The notes under the pieces are model-generated. The model had not been told where the DNA came from and did not search any database. It saw only the letters and a program-made list of their open reading frames with translations. From assembly GCA_003282965.1 (NCBI GenBank), contig QBYF01000001.1:1-64000 (forward strand): DNA of 64,000 nucleotides, in the 5' to 3' direction. Made by a program: the position numbers and the translations under genes. Shown piece after piece: positions 50,287 through 59,547 of the stretch. This stretch comes from Pelagibacteraceae bacterium AG-325-E13. Its GTDB lineage: Bacteria > Pseudomonadota > Alphaproteobacteria > Pelagibacterales > Pelagibacteraceae. Position 1 is the stretch's first letter. The number at the start of each line of letters is the position of its first letter.

Positions 50287-51108
50287 TTCTAAACTAACGT
50301 CAAAAGATTTAGCACTATGAGTAATAGCTCCTATTGAAATTCTATCAATTCCTGTATTAGATATTTTTTTTACATTCCTTAGATTGGCATTACCAGAATA
50401 TTCTGTTTCATATTTATTTTTGCAAATTTTTAAACATTTTCTTAATTGTTTTATATTCATATTATCAAATAGTATTCTTTTGAATTTAAGCCCAATAACT
50501 TGATTCAATTGTTTAAGATTTTCTATTTCTACAGTGACAGTTTTTTTTGTCTTAATGGCTTTTTTAACTAAATTTTTTAAACTTTCCTCGGCACTTATGT
50601 GGTTATCTTTAATTAAAATTTCATCACTTAGATTATATCTATGGTTGTGACCACCACCTCTTTTAACTGCATATTTTTCTAATAATCTTAAATTAGGCGT
50701 CGTTTTTCTTGTGCAACAAATTTTAGTTTTTTTATTAACTTTTTGAACAAATTGACTTGTTAGCGAAGCTATACCTGAAGCGTGATTTAAAAAATTTAAA
50801 GCAGTTCTCTCTGCAATTAAAATTGTTCTAGTTTTGGCTTTTATTTCAGCAATGACTTTATTTTTTTTAACTTTAGATCCATCTTTGACTTTTCCTATAA
50901 AGACTGTCTCTTTACCTATAAGTTTGAAAGCAGCTTTGCAGAAATTTAAACCTGCGATAATTCCATTTTGTTTTGCAACGATTTTAGCCGTAGTTTTTTT
51001 ATTTTTAAAACTAATTAAGTTTGTGGTGATATCTCCTTTAGGCTTTAGATCTTCATCAAGAGCCTTTTTAACAACTGATTTTATAAAAATTTGATTTATC
51101 TTTTGCAC
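50275..51108 (-). CDS. nadC: Nicotinate-nucleotide pyrophosphorylase (carboxylating)
   Basis: 277 residues from the GTG at 51108. A longer in-frame reading to 51198 would overlap nadA by 86 bases and add about 30 residues absent from the family, so the GTG is preferred. DLKPKGDITT near 20-29, ERTALNFLNHASGIAS near 106-121, TRKTTPNLRLLEKYAVKRGGGHNHR near 131-155 and LIKDNH are diagnostic. It makes NaMN from quinolinate. Its 3' end overlaps ppdK by 12 bases. Confidence 0.92.
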   Translation of the reverse strand: MQKINQIFIKSVVKKALDEDLKPKGDITTNLISFKNKKTTAKIVAKQNGIIAGLNFCKAAFKLIGKETVFIGKVKDGSKVKKNKVIAEIKAKTRTILIAERTALNFLNHASGIASLTSQFVQKVNKKTKICCTRKTTPNLRLLEKYAVKRGGGHNHRYNLSDEILIKDNHISAEESLKNLVKKAIKTKKTVTVEIENLKQLNQVIGLKFKRILFDNMNIKQLRKCLKICKNKYETEYSGNANLRNVKKISNTGIDRISIGAITHSAKSFDVSLELSS

Positions 51109-51112
51109 TGAT

Positions 51113-52102
51113 CTAACGACCAATTTCGGCCATTCTTTGTACAGACTGTCTTGCAGCTTTTGCCATTTTTTCTTCGATGAAAATTTCATTAGTTTCATTT
51201 TCTAGACAATTAAGAATTTTTTGTAATGTTATCTTCTTCATATACGGACATAGATTACAGGGTTTAATAAATTCAACATTTGGATTGTCAGCTTGAACAT
51301 TGTCACTCATTGAACATTCAGTAACCAGCATAACTTTTTGGGGCTGGTTTTTCTTTACATAATCTATCATGCCGCCAGTTGAACCAGCAAAATCACAAGC
51401 ATCTAAAACATCGCTCGGACACTCTGGGTGACCTATAACTTTGATACCTGGGTTTAAATTTCTAATATCTTGAATTTCTTTCGCCGAAAATTGTTCATGT
51501 ACAATACATGAACCTTTCCATGAAATTATTTTAACTTTTGTTTGTTTAGCCACGTAGTTAGCTAAGTGCTGGTCTGGTAAAAATATTACTTTGTCAGTTT
51601 TTAGTGACTCTACTACTTTTACAGCGTTTGCAGAGGTACAACAAACATCAGTTTCAGCCTTAACATCAGCTGAAGTGTTTACATATGAAACTACAGGAAC
51701 TCCTGGATATTTTTTCTTTAATAACCTTACATCTTCTCCAGTTAATGAAGCAGCAAGGGAACAACCAGCTTCCATATCAGGGATTAAAACTTTTTTTTCC
51801 GGACTCATTAATTTTGCAGTTTCTGCCATGAAGTGAACTCCACATAGAACAATAATATCCGCTGAGGTTTTAGCAGCTTCAACTGCTAGCGCTAATGAAT
51901 CAGCAGCTATGTCTGAAACACCATGATATATTTCTGGTGTTTGATAATTGTGAGCTAGAATTACAGCATTCTTCTCTTTTTTTAGTTTGTTAATTTTTTC
52001 TATTAAAGGAGCATGCACTTTCCACTCTACCTCAGGAACATGCTTAGAGATTTTTTTATAAATCTCAGAAGTGCTTATATTATAGTGCTCTTGTACAGAC
52101 AT
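51113..52102 (-). CDS. nadA: Quinolinate synthase A
   Basis: 329 residues. VILAHNYQTPEIY near 47-59, CGVHFMAETAK near 87-97, three cluster-ligand regions (CGVHF, the CCTSANA/HPECPSD regions and CNLCPYMKK) for the oxygen-sensitive 4Fe-4S. It condenses iminoaspartate and DHAP. nadB is not adjacent, so the iminoaspartate source is elsewhere or is aspartate dehydrogenase. Confidence 0.96.
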   Translation of the reverse strand: MSVQEHYNISTSEIYKKISKHVPEVEWKVHAPLIEKINKLKKEKNAVILAHNYQTPEIYHGVSDIAADSLALAVEAAKTSADIIVLCGVHFMAETAKLMSPEKKVLIPDMEAGCSLAASLTGEDVRLLKKKYPGVPVVSYVNTSADVKAETDVCCTSANAVKVVESLKTDKVIFLPDQHLANYVAKQTKVKIISWKGSCIVHEQFSAKEIQDIRNLNPGIKVIGHPECPSDVLDACDFAGSTGGMIDYVKKNQPQKVMLVTECSMSDNVQADNPNVEFIKPCNLCPYMKKITLQKILNCLENETNEIFIEEKMAKAARQSVQRMAEIGR

Positions 52103-52163
52103 ACTAATTCTAATCTATCAACTTGAACTAAAATTGTCATTCATTTATTGTCGCATTATATAA

Positions 52164-52247
52164 GCGGTCGTGCTGAAATTGGTAGACAGGCACGCTTGAG
52201 GGGCGTGTGGGTTTCCCGTGAGAGTTCGAGTCTCTCCGACCGCACCA
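52164..52247 (+). tRNA. tRNA-Leu(GAG)
   Basis: A class II tRNA of 84 bases. Acceptor GCGGTCG (52164-52170) pairs with CGACCGC (52237-52243), CCA encoded. The anticodon stem CACGC/GCGTG encloses TTGAGGG, anticodon GAG. A variable arm follows (GGGTTTCCC). Confidence 0.95.
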
Positions 52248-52355
52248 AAATGTTAAGAAAACGTGTTTTTTGATTCATTGTAAAGAGTTGTTAGTGATCA
52301 ATTAAAGGTATAGAGCCATTAATATCTAAGCTTAATTAAATATAATTAATCTATT

Positions 52356-53702
52356 ATGGAAAATTTTTTATCTCTCAAATTAGAAGAAACTCTTTTTGAG
52401 TCTTTAGCTAAAATTAATTTTAAAGCTCCAACACCTATTCAAGCTAAAGCTATTCCTATTGCGTTAGAAGGTAAAGATATTTTAGGAACTGCACAAACTG
52501 GAACTGGAAAAACAGGAGCTTTTGGAATTCCTTTGGTGAACTATCTACTTAAAACAAAAAAAGAAACTGCGTTAGTAATGACGCCAACTAGAGAACTCGC
52601 AACACAAGTTATGCAAACTATGAATAACTTAATTGGAAGAGGAAACATTAGAACAGCTCTACTGATCGGCGGCGACTCGATGCAAAAACAATTAAAACAA
52701 ATGCGAAGAAATCCAAGGCTAATAGTTGGCACACCTGGAAGAATTAATGATCATCTTAAGCGCAAAACTTTAAGACTAAATAATACTTCTTTTTTAGTTC
52801 TGGATGAGTCAGATAGAATGTTAGATATGGGTTTTACGCCTCAAATTAATCAAGTGCTTCAAACAGTTCCTAAAAAACATCAAACTTTATTATTTTCAGC
52901 TACGTTACCAGGCAATATTTTAAGGCTAGCTGAAAAATATTTAAATCAACCTGTTAGAATTTCAGTTGGCTCTACATCAACTCCAATTGAAAAAATTAAA
53001 CAAGAAGTACTTCGTGTAAATGACGGAGATAAATATAATCAATTAATTAAAGAAATTTACATTAGACAGGGTTCTATTTTGATATTTGTTAAGACCAGAC
53101 GAAATGCTGAAAAAATGGTTAAAAGATTGAAGTACGATGATCATGATGCTGATGCAATTCACGGAAACCTAAGACAAAACAAAAGAGATCGAGTAATAAA
53201 AGCATTTAGAAATAATCACTTTAGAATATTAGTGGGAACAGATGTAGCAAGTCGCGGTTTAGATATACCTGCAATAAAACATGTTATAAATTTTGATTTA
53301 CCTCAGGTGCCTGAAGATTTTATTCATAGAATTGGAAGAACAGCTAGAGCAGGAGCTGAAGGTTCAGCATTAAGTTTTATTGGTAATGAAGATAAGTCTA
53401 AATGGAATGCTATTCAAAGATTAATAGACCCAAATTTTAGAGCAGAACCAGGCAGCAATATAAGGCGAAGAAAAAAAAGAGGAGGACGCTCTTTTGAAAG
53501 ACGGGGCGGGAGAAGAGGAAGAAATAGATTTGCAGATAAAAAAAGAGATAATCAAGATAGACCTCATGAAAATCGAAATGAAAGAAATGGCAGGTCTTTT
53601 ACTTTTAGTAAAAAATTTAATGGAAAGAAAAAAGGTTTCAAAAAAAGGTTTTTCAATAAAAAAAAAAGATTTTCTGGTAAAAAAAAATTTTTTAGAGACT
53701 AA
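52356..53702 (+). CDS. DEAD-box RNA helicase, RhlE-like
   Basis: 448 residues. Q motif PTPIQAKAIPIAL near 26-38, Walker A AQTGTGKT at 46-53, PTREL, motif II DESD at 150-153 (Ser replaces Ala), SAT near 181, and motif VI HRIGRTARAG. The last 75 residues are extremely basic (RRRKKRGGR, GRRGRNR, KKRFFNKKKRF), a likely RNA-binding tail. Such helicases help ribosome assembly and mRNA decay, especially in the cold. Confidence 0.93.
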   Translation: MENFLSLKLEETLFESLAKINFKAPTPIQAKAIPIALEGKDILGTAQTGTGKTGAFGIPLVNYLLKTKKETALVMTPTRELATQVMQTMNNLIGRGNIRTALLIGGDSMQKQLKQMRRNPRLIVGTPGRINDHLKRKTLRLNNTSFLVLDESDRMLDMGFTPQINQVLQTVPKKHQTLLFSATLPGNILRLAEKYLNQPVRISVGSTSTPIEKIKQEVLRVNDGDKYNQLIKEIYIRQGSILIFVKTRRNAEKMVKRLKYDDHDADAIHGNLRQNKRDRVIKAFRNNHFRILVGTDVASRGLDIPAIKHVINFDLPQVPEDFIHRIGRTARAGAEGSALSFIGNEDKSKWNAIQRLIDPNFRAEPGSNIRRRKKRGGRSFERRGGRRGRNRFADKKRDNQDRPHENRNERNGRSFTFSKKFNGKKKGFKKRFFNKKKRFSGKKKFFRD

Positions 53703-53754
53703 TCTTTCCTAATAAGTTAGAATCTTTTCAATTGCACTAAAACAAAGGACAATT

Positions 53755-53871
53755 ATGGAATTTTTTCATAAGCACAAAAAGATAATATTAATAGTATTAA
53801 TAGTTTTATTTATAGAACTAAGCGGATATGGAATTTTAGCTTCATTATCCAGACTATTAAGCGCTTTATAA
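53755..53871 (+). CDS. Hypothetical 38-residue single-span membrane peptide
   Basis: MEFFHKHKK is followed by a hydrophobic helix (IILIVLIVLFIELSGYGILA) and ASLSRLLSAL. A good AAAGGA lies eight bases before the ATG. No family is recognised. The positive head predicts the N-terminus inside. It sits alone between a helicase and a CBS-domain gene. Confidence 0.55.
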   Translation: MEFFHKHKKIILIVLIVLFIELSGYGILASLSRLLSAL

Positions 53872-53914
53872 TTAATTTGTTGACTGCAAGGGTTGAATCT
53901 AATTAAATAACACT

Positions 53915-54343
53915 ATGCCTGGCAAACTAGTTAGCAGGATGTCTGAACGAAAATGTTTTACTTTAAGTGAAACTGATACAATAAAATCTGCTAGTCAAAA
54001 TTTTGATGAAAAAAAAGTTGGCTGTATGCCAGTTTTAGATAAAAATGAAAATGTTATAGGAATTTTATCTGAGCGAGACTTATCAAGATCTATTTATACT
54101 GAAAAATTCAATTTAACTATGCCTATAACTCATCTAATGACAAAAAATCTAGTGACTTGTGATCTTAACACTTCTGTCACTGAGTTAATGGATGAAATGA
54201 CTGAAAAAAAAATAAGACATATCTTAATTATGGACAGTAATAAACTAATTGGAATAGTTTCAATAGGTGATGTAGTAAATCATTTAATTAATAAAATTAA
54301 AGAAGAAAATAAAAATTTAAAAGATTATATCAATAGTTATTAA
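53915..54343 (+). CDS. CBS-domain pair protein
   Basis: 142 residues, essentially two CBS domains: CMPVLDKNENVIGILSERDLSR near 37-58 and IRHILIMDSNKLIGIVSIGDVV near 105-126. Such stand-alone pairs bind adenine nucleotides as energy sensors. No catalytic domain is attached. It ends exactly one base before the convergent stop of the DUF4396 gene. Confidence 0.88.
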   Translation: MPGKLVSRMSERKCFTLSETDTIKSASQNFDEKKVGCMPVLDKNENVIGILSERDLSRSIYTEKFNLTMPITHLMTKNLVTCDLNTSVTELMDEMTEKKIRHILIMDSNKLIGIVSIGDVVNHLINKIKEENKNLKDYINSY

Positions 54344-54787
54344 TTAATGACAAGACTTGTCGAATTTTTTTAATCTCCAATAGTTATATGGCCAAGGAGT
54401 TAAGAAACCTGCTGTAAGCATAAAAGGTATTACCCACCAAGTTAATCTTGCATCACCTACCAAAAGATAATCAACTAAATTCATTGCAATTTCCATACTT
54501 ATCATTGAAATGAAACTCATTCCTAAAGCTGTCTTTAAAGCTTCTGAAAATTTAAATTTTTGTTTCATTAAAATAATGGTTTCAAGAATAATGCTTGTAA
54601 TTAATCCATTAATAATTGCCAAAATCATTATTCCTATTACTGCAAATGGTATTTTTGTTAATTGAAAAAATAAAATAGTTCCAAAATCTCCAATTGAACA
54701 TCCCAACAAACACCAAAGGGTATTCTTAGCACTTACATTCCAAGTATAATTACATGACCAATTAAAATTTTCATTTGTAGTTTTCAT
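54344..54787 (-). CDS. DUF4396-family membrane protein
   Basis: 147 residues with four or so hydrophobic helices. AKNTLWCLLGCSIGDFG near 20-36 and a later SMISMEIAMN near 93-102 match the DUF4396 pattern as I recall it (A-x-N-T-L-x-C-x3-C-x-I-G). The two conserved Cys suggest metal or redox function, unproven. It overlaps the ygfZ-like gene by four bases. Confidence 0.7.
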   Translation of the reverse strand: MKTTNENFNWSCNYTWNVSAKNTLWCLLGCSIGDFGTILFFQLTKIPFAVIGIMILAIINGLITSIILETIILMKQKFKFSEALKTALGMSFISMISMEIAMNLVDYLLVGDARLTWWVIPFMLTAGFLTPWPYNYWRLKKFDKSCH

Positions 54788-55659
54788 GAGATTATTTCAA
54801 CATTACTATCATTAATTTTTAGTTTTTTATCTTTAAAGACAGAAAAATCTGGATCAAATAATTTTATAAGAGCAAAAGGATATGGTTTATCAATTAAAAT
54901 TCTTCCAATAACACTATTATTATATTTGATTTCATCACCGATTTTTAAATCCTTTTCTGTTTTAATAGACATCAATTGTCTTCTAATTTTATTTTTTAGT
55001 TTCATCCTGGCAGTATTTTCTTGCCCAACATAACAGCCTTTTTTAAAATCAATTGCATTTAATTTTTCAAAATTTATTTCAAGTCCAAATAATTGTTCTT
55101 TCAAATTATTTAAACCCTCAACCGGAATTCCTTTAAGGAAAGCTTTTTCAATATAGGATTGATTTTTTACAATCTTTAAGTTAAGTTTTTTTATTGTTAA
55201 ATAAAGTTTTTCTAAAGGAGATATTATTCTTGCTCCAAGATCATTATCTCTAGGATCAACAAAAATTGGACTTTCTCTATATTCAAGGGTTGTTTCCTCT
55301 TTTCCCAACTCCTTTTGAATTATTTTAAAGTTATCAGTATTCATGACTCCCACAACGTAGTTAGAAGACAAATCTTTTATCTCTACTTTTGATCTAATTT
55401 TGTATTTAGATAAATTAACAACAAGTTCTTTTACAGATTTTCCATCACAATCAATCAGATAGCCCTCACTATCTTTGATTACAAAAAAATCAAAGAGATA
55501 TTTGCCCTGAGGACTCAATAATGCAGCAAAGATTGAATTAATTTTTGATACCTTATTTATATCGTTCGTAATTATATTTTGAAGATATTCTTTAGCATCA
55601 TCCCCAGTAATAGATATTAATCCTCTATTTTCTAAAATAATAATCTGGTCTTTTTCCAT
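54784..55659 (-). CDS. ygfZ: Folate-dependent Fe-S assembly protein, YgfZ/IBA57-like
   Basis: 291 residues in the aminomethyltransferase-like fold. The signature K-G-C-Y-x-G-Q-E is present as FKKGCYVGQEN near 215-225, and RGLISITGDDAKEYLQNIITND near 12-33 is the usual start. YgfZ helps maturation of particular 4Fe-4S proteins. The short form and this signature separate it from GcvT. Confidence 0.9.
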   Translation of the reverse strand: MEKDQIIILENRGLISITGDDAKEYLQNIITNDINKVSKINSIFAALLSPQGKYLFDFFVIKDSEGYLIDCDGKSVKELVVNLSKYKIRSKVEIKDLSSNYVVGVMNTDNFKIIQKELGKEETTLEYRESPIFVDPRDNDLGARIISPLEKLYLTIKKLNLKIVKNQSYIEKAFLKGIPVEGLNNLKEQLFGLEINFEKLNAIDFKKGCYVGQENTARMKLKNKIRRQLMSIKTEKDLKIGDEIKYNNSVIGRILIDKPYPFALIKLFDPDFSVFKDKKLKINDSNVEIIS

Positions 55660-55695
55660 ATCAATAGAATATATAGTATAATAATTTTTAAAAAT

Positions 55696-57015
55696 ATGTC
55701 TGATAATTATAGTCTCATCTTAAAAAATGGCTCTTGTTACATAGATGGCAAGTTAACTAAAGTAGATCTAGGTTTGTCTGGGAAAAAAATTAAAAAGATT
55801 GGTAAAATTGAGTTGAATAGCTCTAAAGTTTTTGATGCAACGAACAAAGTTATTTTTCCAGGAATAATTGATACTCAAGTTCATTTTCGAGAACCTGGAT
55901 CAACAAATGCAGAGGATTTAGAAAGCGGTAGTAGAGCAGCAGTATTGGGTGGAGTAACTTCTTTGTTTGAAATGCCAAATACAAATCCTCCAACATCTAA
56001 TTTAGTTGAGTTTGAAAAAAAACTTCAATTAGCAAAAGAAAGAATGCATAGTAATTATGCTTTTTATTTTGGGGCAACTCCAGAAAATACAGAACAACTC
56101 TCTCAACTTAAAAATTTAAAAGGATGTTGTGGTATTAAGCTTTTTGCAGGATCATCAACAGGGAATTTATTAGTTGATAAGGAAGCAGATATAGAAAAAG
56201 TAATTTCAAAAGCCGATAGAATAGTTTCAATTCATTCAGAGGATGAAGAAATTTTGAATATAAGAAAAAAATTTATCAAAAAAGGGGATGTCCACTCACA
56301 TCCGGAATGGAGAAACAGTGAAACAGCTATGTCTTCAACTCGTAGAGTTGTTAAAATTGCAGAAAGATACAATAAAAAGATTCATGTATTACATGTAACT
56401 ACTAGAGAAGAAGTAGATTTTTTAGCAATGCACAAAAAAAATGTAACTTTTGAAACCACTCCTCAACACTTAACTATGTATGCTCCAGATTGTTACAACA
56501 AATTAGGAACATATGCTCAAATGAATCCTCCTTTAAGAACAAAAGAACACTATGACCGATTATGGACAGCTATAAAAAATAATATTGTGGATGTTTTAGG
56601 ATCTGATCATGCACCGCACACTAAGGAAAACAAACAAAAAGAATATCCCAACTCTCCATCAGGAATGCCAGGAGTACAGACAATATTTCCAGTTATGTTA
56701 GACCATGTAAATAACAACAAACTTACTATACAACAATTAATAAATTTAATGTGTGAAAATCCTTGTAGAATATTTGGAATTAAAGATAAGGGTTTTATCA
56801 AAGAAAACTTTGATGCTGATTTGACCATAGTAGATATGAATAAAGAACAAGTCATCAAAGACGAAATGATTGCAAGTAAATGCGGTTGGACTCCATTTAA
56901 TAATTATAAAGTAAAAGGATTTCCTATTGCGACAATTATAAATGGTGCCATAGTAATGAATAATGGTAAGATAGTTTCCAATCAAGTTGGTAAACCACTT
57001 GATTTTAAACTATGA
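55696..57015 (+). CDS. pyrC: Dihydroorotase, class I
   Basis: 439 residues. FPGIIDTQVHFREPGSTNAEDLESG near 53-77 has the H-x-R metal/substrate site, HSEDEEIL near 191, HVLHVTTREE near 231-240 and LGSDHAPHT near 296-304. The family is Zn-dependent and converts carbamoyl-aspartate to dihydroorotate. The length and HxR rather than HxH motif pattern fit class I. It overlaps the cupredoxin start by ATGA. Confidence 0.94.
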   Translation: MSDNYSLILKNGSCYIDGKLTKVDLGLSGKKIKKIGKIELNSSKVFDATNKVIFPGIIDTQVHFREPGSTNAEDLESGSRAAVLGGVTSLFEMPNTNPPTSNLVEFEKKLQLAKERMHSNYAFYFGATPENTEQLSQLKNLKGCCGIKLFAGSSTGNLLVDKEADIEKVISKADRIVSIHSEDEEILNIRKKFIKKGDVHSHPEWRNSETAMSSTRRVVKIAERYNKKIHVLHVTTREEVDFLAMHKKNVTFETTPQHLTMYAPDCYNKLGTYAQMNPPLRTKEHYDRLWTAIKNNIVDVLGSDHAPHTKENKQKEYPNSPSGMPGVQTIFPVMLDHVNNNKLTIQQLINLMCENPCRIFGIKDKGFIKENFDADLTIVDMNKEQVIKDEMIASKCGWTPFNNYKVKGFPIATIINGAIVMNNGKIVSNQVGKPLDFKL

Positions 57016-57509
57016 AAAAACTGATACTAATTTTAATTTTTATTCCTAACATTCTTTTTGCTGGATCAATGAAAGCAATAGGCTCCAAAGGAAATAAAGA
57101 AAATGTTGATAGAGTGATCAAGGTTGTAATGTATGACAATTATTATAAACCAAACAGCTTCAAGGTTAAAAAAAATGAGACAATTAAATTTGTAGTGACA
57201 AATAAAGGTGAATTAGTTCATGAATTCAATATTGCTACTAAGGAAATGCATTTTAAACATCAACCAGAAATGATGATGATGGTAGAACATGAAATACTTT
57301 TAGCTGATAAAATTGATAAAAAGAAAATGATGGAGATGTCCAAAAAAAATCCTGCAATGGCGCATTCACATTCCAATAGTGTTTTGCTTTCACCTGGAGA
57401 AAAAGCTGAACTGATTTGGAAATTTAGCAACACAGTAGATATAGAAGCTGCTTGCAACGTTCCAGGTCACTACGATGTTGGTATGATCGCAAAAATTGAT
57501 AATATATAA
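57012..57509 (+). CDS. Secreted cupredoxin-like copper protein
   Basis: 165 residues: a signal peptide (MKKLILILIFIPNILFAGS, cleavage near 18), then a cupredoxin fold. The type 1 copper set is visible: H70 in LVHEFN, C148 in AACNVPGH, H153 and M158. A Met/His-rich insertion (QPEMMMMVEHE and MAHSHS) lies between strands. It is a probable periplasmic electron carrier or copper carrier. Its oxidase or donor partner is not in the window. Confidence 0.85.
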   Translation: MKKLILILIFIPNILFAGSMKAIGSKGNKENVDRVIKVVMYDNYYKPNSFKVKKNETIKFVVTNKGELVHEFNIATKEMHFKHQPEMMMMVEHEILLADKIDKKKMMEMSKKNPAMAHSHSNSVLLSPGEKAELIWKFSNTVDIEAACNVPGHYDVGMIAKIDNI

Positions 57510-57510
57510 T

Positions 57511-59409
57511 CTAACTTTTTAAAATATTATTATCTTTTAAGTCTTGTTTTATCTCATCTAAAATTGCCGGATCATCAATAGTAGCTGGTATTTTATATGG
57601 CTCATTATCTGCAATTTTTCTTACTGTTCCTCTTAATATTTTTCCTGATCTTGTTTTTGGAAGTCTTTTAACAACAAGCGCAATTTTAAAAGCAGCAACG
57701 GGACCAACTTTATCCCTAACCATTTTTACACACTCAGTGATTATTTCTTTTTTGTCTTTAGTAACACCAGCTTTTAAAGCTAGCAAACCTATAGGTAATT
57801 GTCCTTTTAATTTGTCTGCTATTCCTAGGACAGCGCATTCAGCAACATCTTTGTGTTCCGCTAGAACTTCTTCAATTGCTCCAGTAGAAAGTCTGTGACC
57901 TGCAACATTTATAATATCATCAGTTCGCGACATGATCCAAACATATCCATCTTCGTCTATATGTCCTGCATCGTAAGTTAAATAATAACCAGGGTATGTT
58001 GACATATAATTTTCTTTATATCTTTTGTCGGCACCCCAAAGAGTTGGAAAAGTTCCAGGAGGTAGAGGAAGTTTTACAACTATATCTCCCATTTTACCCG
58101 GTCCAACTTCTTTGCCTTCAGAATTTAATACTTTTAAATCGTAACCTGGTACTGGCTTGAATGCAGAACCATATTTCACAGGAAAAGATTCTATACCAGT
58201 ACAATCAGATGTTATTGCCCAACTTGTTTCTGTTTGCCACCAGTGATCAATAACTGGAGAACCTGAAAGTTTTTCAAACCATTTAATTGTATCTGGATCA
58301 GCTCTTTCGCCAGCAAGAAAGAGTTTCTCAAATTTACTTAAGTCATATTTTTTAAAAAAATCACCATTAGGATCTTCTTTTTTTATTGCTCTAATGGCAG
58401 TAGGGGCTGTAAAAAGAGATTTGACTTTATGTTCTGAAATAACTCTCCAAAAAACTCCTGCATCTGGAGTACCTACTGGTTTTCCTTCAAACAAAACAGT
58501 AGTACATCCATAAAATAAAGGCGCATAAACAATATAAGAGTGACCCACAATCCATCCAATATCACTAGCTGACCACCAAACATCGTCTTGCTCAATGTTA
58601 TAAATATTTTTCATTGTCCATTTTAAAGCAACTATATGTCCCCCAATGTCTCTGACAATTCCTTTGGGTAATCCTGTAGTACCAGAAGTGTAAAGTATGT
58701 AAGCATAATCATTAGCATTCATCTTTTCACATTCTGCAGGTTTTACGTCTTTAAGAGACTCATCCCAATCAATATCTATTTTAGAATTTAATTCTGCTTT
58801 ATCTTTTTCTCTTTGAAAAATTATACATTTACTTGGTTTATGATTTGCAAGTTCGAGTGCTTTATTTACTAAAGGTTTGTAATGTACAGTTCTACCTGGC
58901 TCATACCCGCAAGAAGCCGAGATTATTAATTTTGCTTTTGAGTCATCTATTCTGCTGGCAAGTTCATTTGCTGCAAAGCCTCCGAAAACAACAGAATGCA
59001 CTGCACCTATTCTTCCACAAGCTAGCATTGCAATAACTGCTTCAGGAATCATTGGCATATAAATGATTATTCTATCTCCTTTACTAATACCTTGTTTTTT
59101 TAGAGCGCCAGCAAACAAAGCTACTTTGTCTCTTAAATTATTATAGGAAATTTTTTTTTGCACTCCTGTAATTGGGCTGTCGTAAATAATTGCCAATTTT
59201 TCCCCTCTACCTTGATCAATATGAATATCTAAAGCGTTGTAACAAGTGTTTGTTACTCCATCTTCAAACCATTTATAAAAAGGAGGGTTGCTAGAATTAA
59301 GAATTTTAGTTGGTTTTTTATACCAAAATACATCTTCAGAAATTTTTTTCCAAAAATCTTCTCTATTTGTTATAGAATTTTCGTAGATTTCCTTATATTT
59401 TCGACTCAA
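57511..59409 (-). CDS. Propionate/acetate-CoA ligase (PrpE/Acs family)
   Basis: 632 residues from a TTG start at 59409. IYMPMIPEAVIAMLACGRIGAVHSVVFGGFAANELASRI near 115-153, YTSGTTGLPKGIVRD near 241-255, the ETSWA region, and the late acyl-lysine motif LPKTRSGKILRG near 590-601. Acetyl-CoA synthetases usually exceed 645 residues; the length and the GRTVHYKPLV segment favour PrpE, which activates propionate. Regulation by lysine acetylation at the KTRSGK site is usual for the family. Confidence 0.88.
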   Translation of the reverse strand: MSRKYKEIYENSITNREDFWKKISEDVFWYKKPTKILNSSNPPFYKWFEDGVTNTCYNALDIHIDQGRGEKLAIIYDSPITGVQKKISYNNLRDKVALFAGALKKQGISKGDRIIIYMPMIPEAVIAMLACGRIGAVHSVVFGGFAANELASRIDDSKAKLIISASCGYEPGRTVHYKPLVNKALELANHKPSKCIIFQREKDKAELNSKIDIDWDESLKDVKPAECEKMNANDYAYILYTSGTTGLPKGIVRDIGGHIVALKWTMKNIYNIEQDDVWWSASDIGWIVGHSYIVYAPLFYGCTTVLFEGKPVGTPDAGVFWRVISEHKVKSLFTAPTAIRAIKKEDPNGDFFKKYDLSKFEKLFLAGERADPDTIKWFEKLSGSPVIDHWWQTETSWAITSDCTGIESFPVKYGSAFKPVPGYDLKVLNSEGKEVGPGKMGDIVVKLPLPPGTFPTLWGADKRYKENYMSTYPGYYLTYDAGHIDEDGYVWIMSRTDDIINVAGHRLSTGAIEEVLAEHKDVAECAVLGIADKLKGQLPIGLLALKAGVTKDKKEIITECVKMVRDKVGPVAAFKIALVVKRLPKTRSGKILRGTVRKIADNEPYKIPATIDDPAILDEIKQDLKDNNILKS

Positions 59410-59533
59410 TTCGATCCCTCAGAAATGTTAATTTATTATCTACTATTTCATAAATATCCCCAAAAAAAAACAGAAAATCCAATAAAAACAAGCTTTTTTA
59501 ACTAAAAAAAGACTTCACTGTAACCTCAATATT

Positions 59534-59539
59534 TATTAT
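59534..59539 (+). promoter_or_regulatory. Possible -10 element for proteorhodopsin
   Basis: TATTAT, a close match to TATAAT, with only a weak -35 upstream (GACTTC, 17 bases before). A start about seven bases downstream would place the RNA's 5' end at the foot of the leader hairpin at 59548. There is no second clear -10/-35 pair nearer the gene. Confidence 0.35.
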
Positions 59540-59547
59540 GGTTCCCG

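Noticed and set aside
57511-59409. Acetyl-CoA synthetase (acs) as a definite name
   Set aside because: Length of 632 residues and internal motifs favour the propionate type; the substrate cannot be settled, so no symbol is given.
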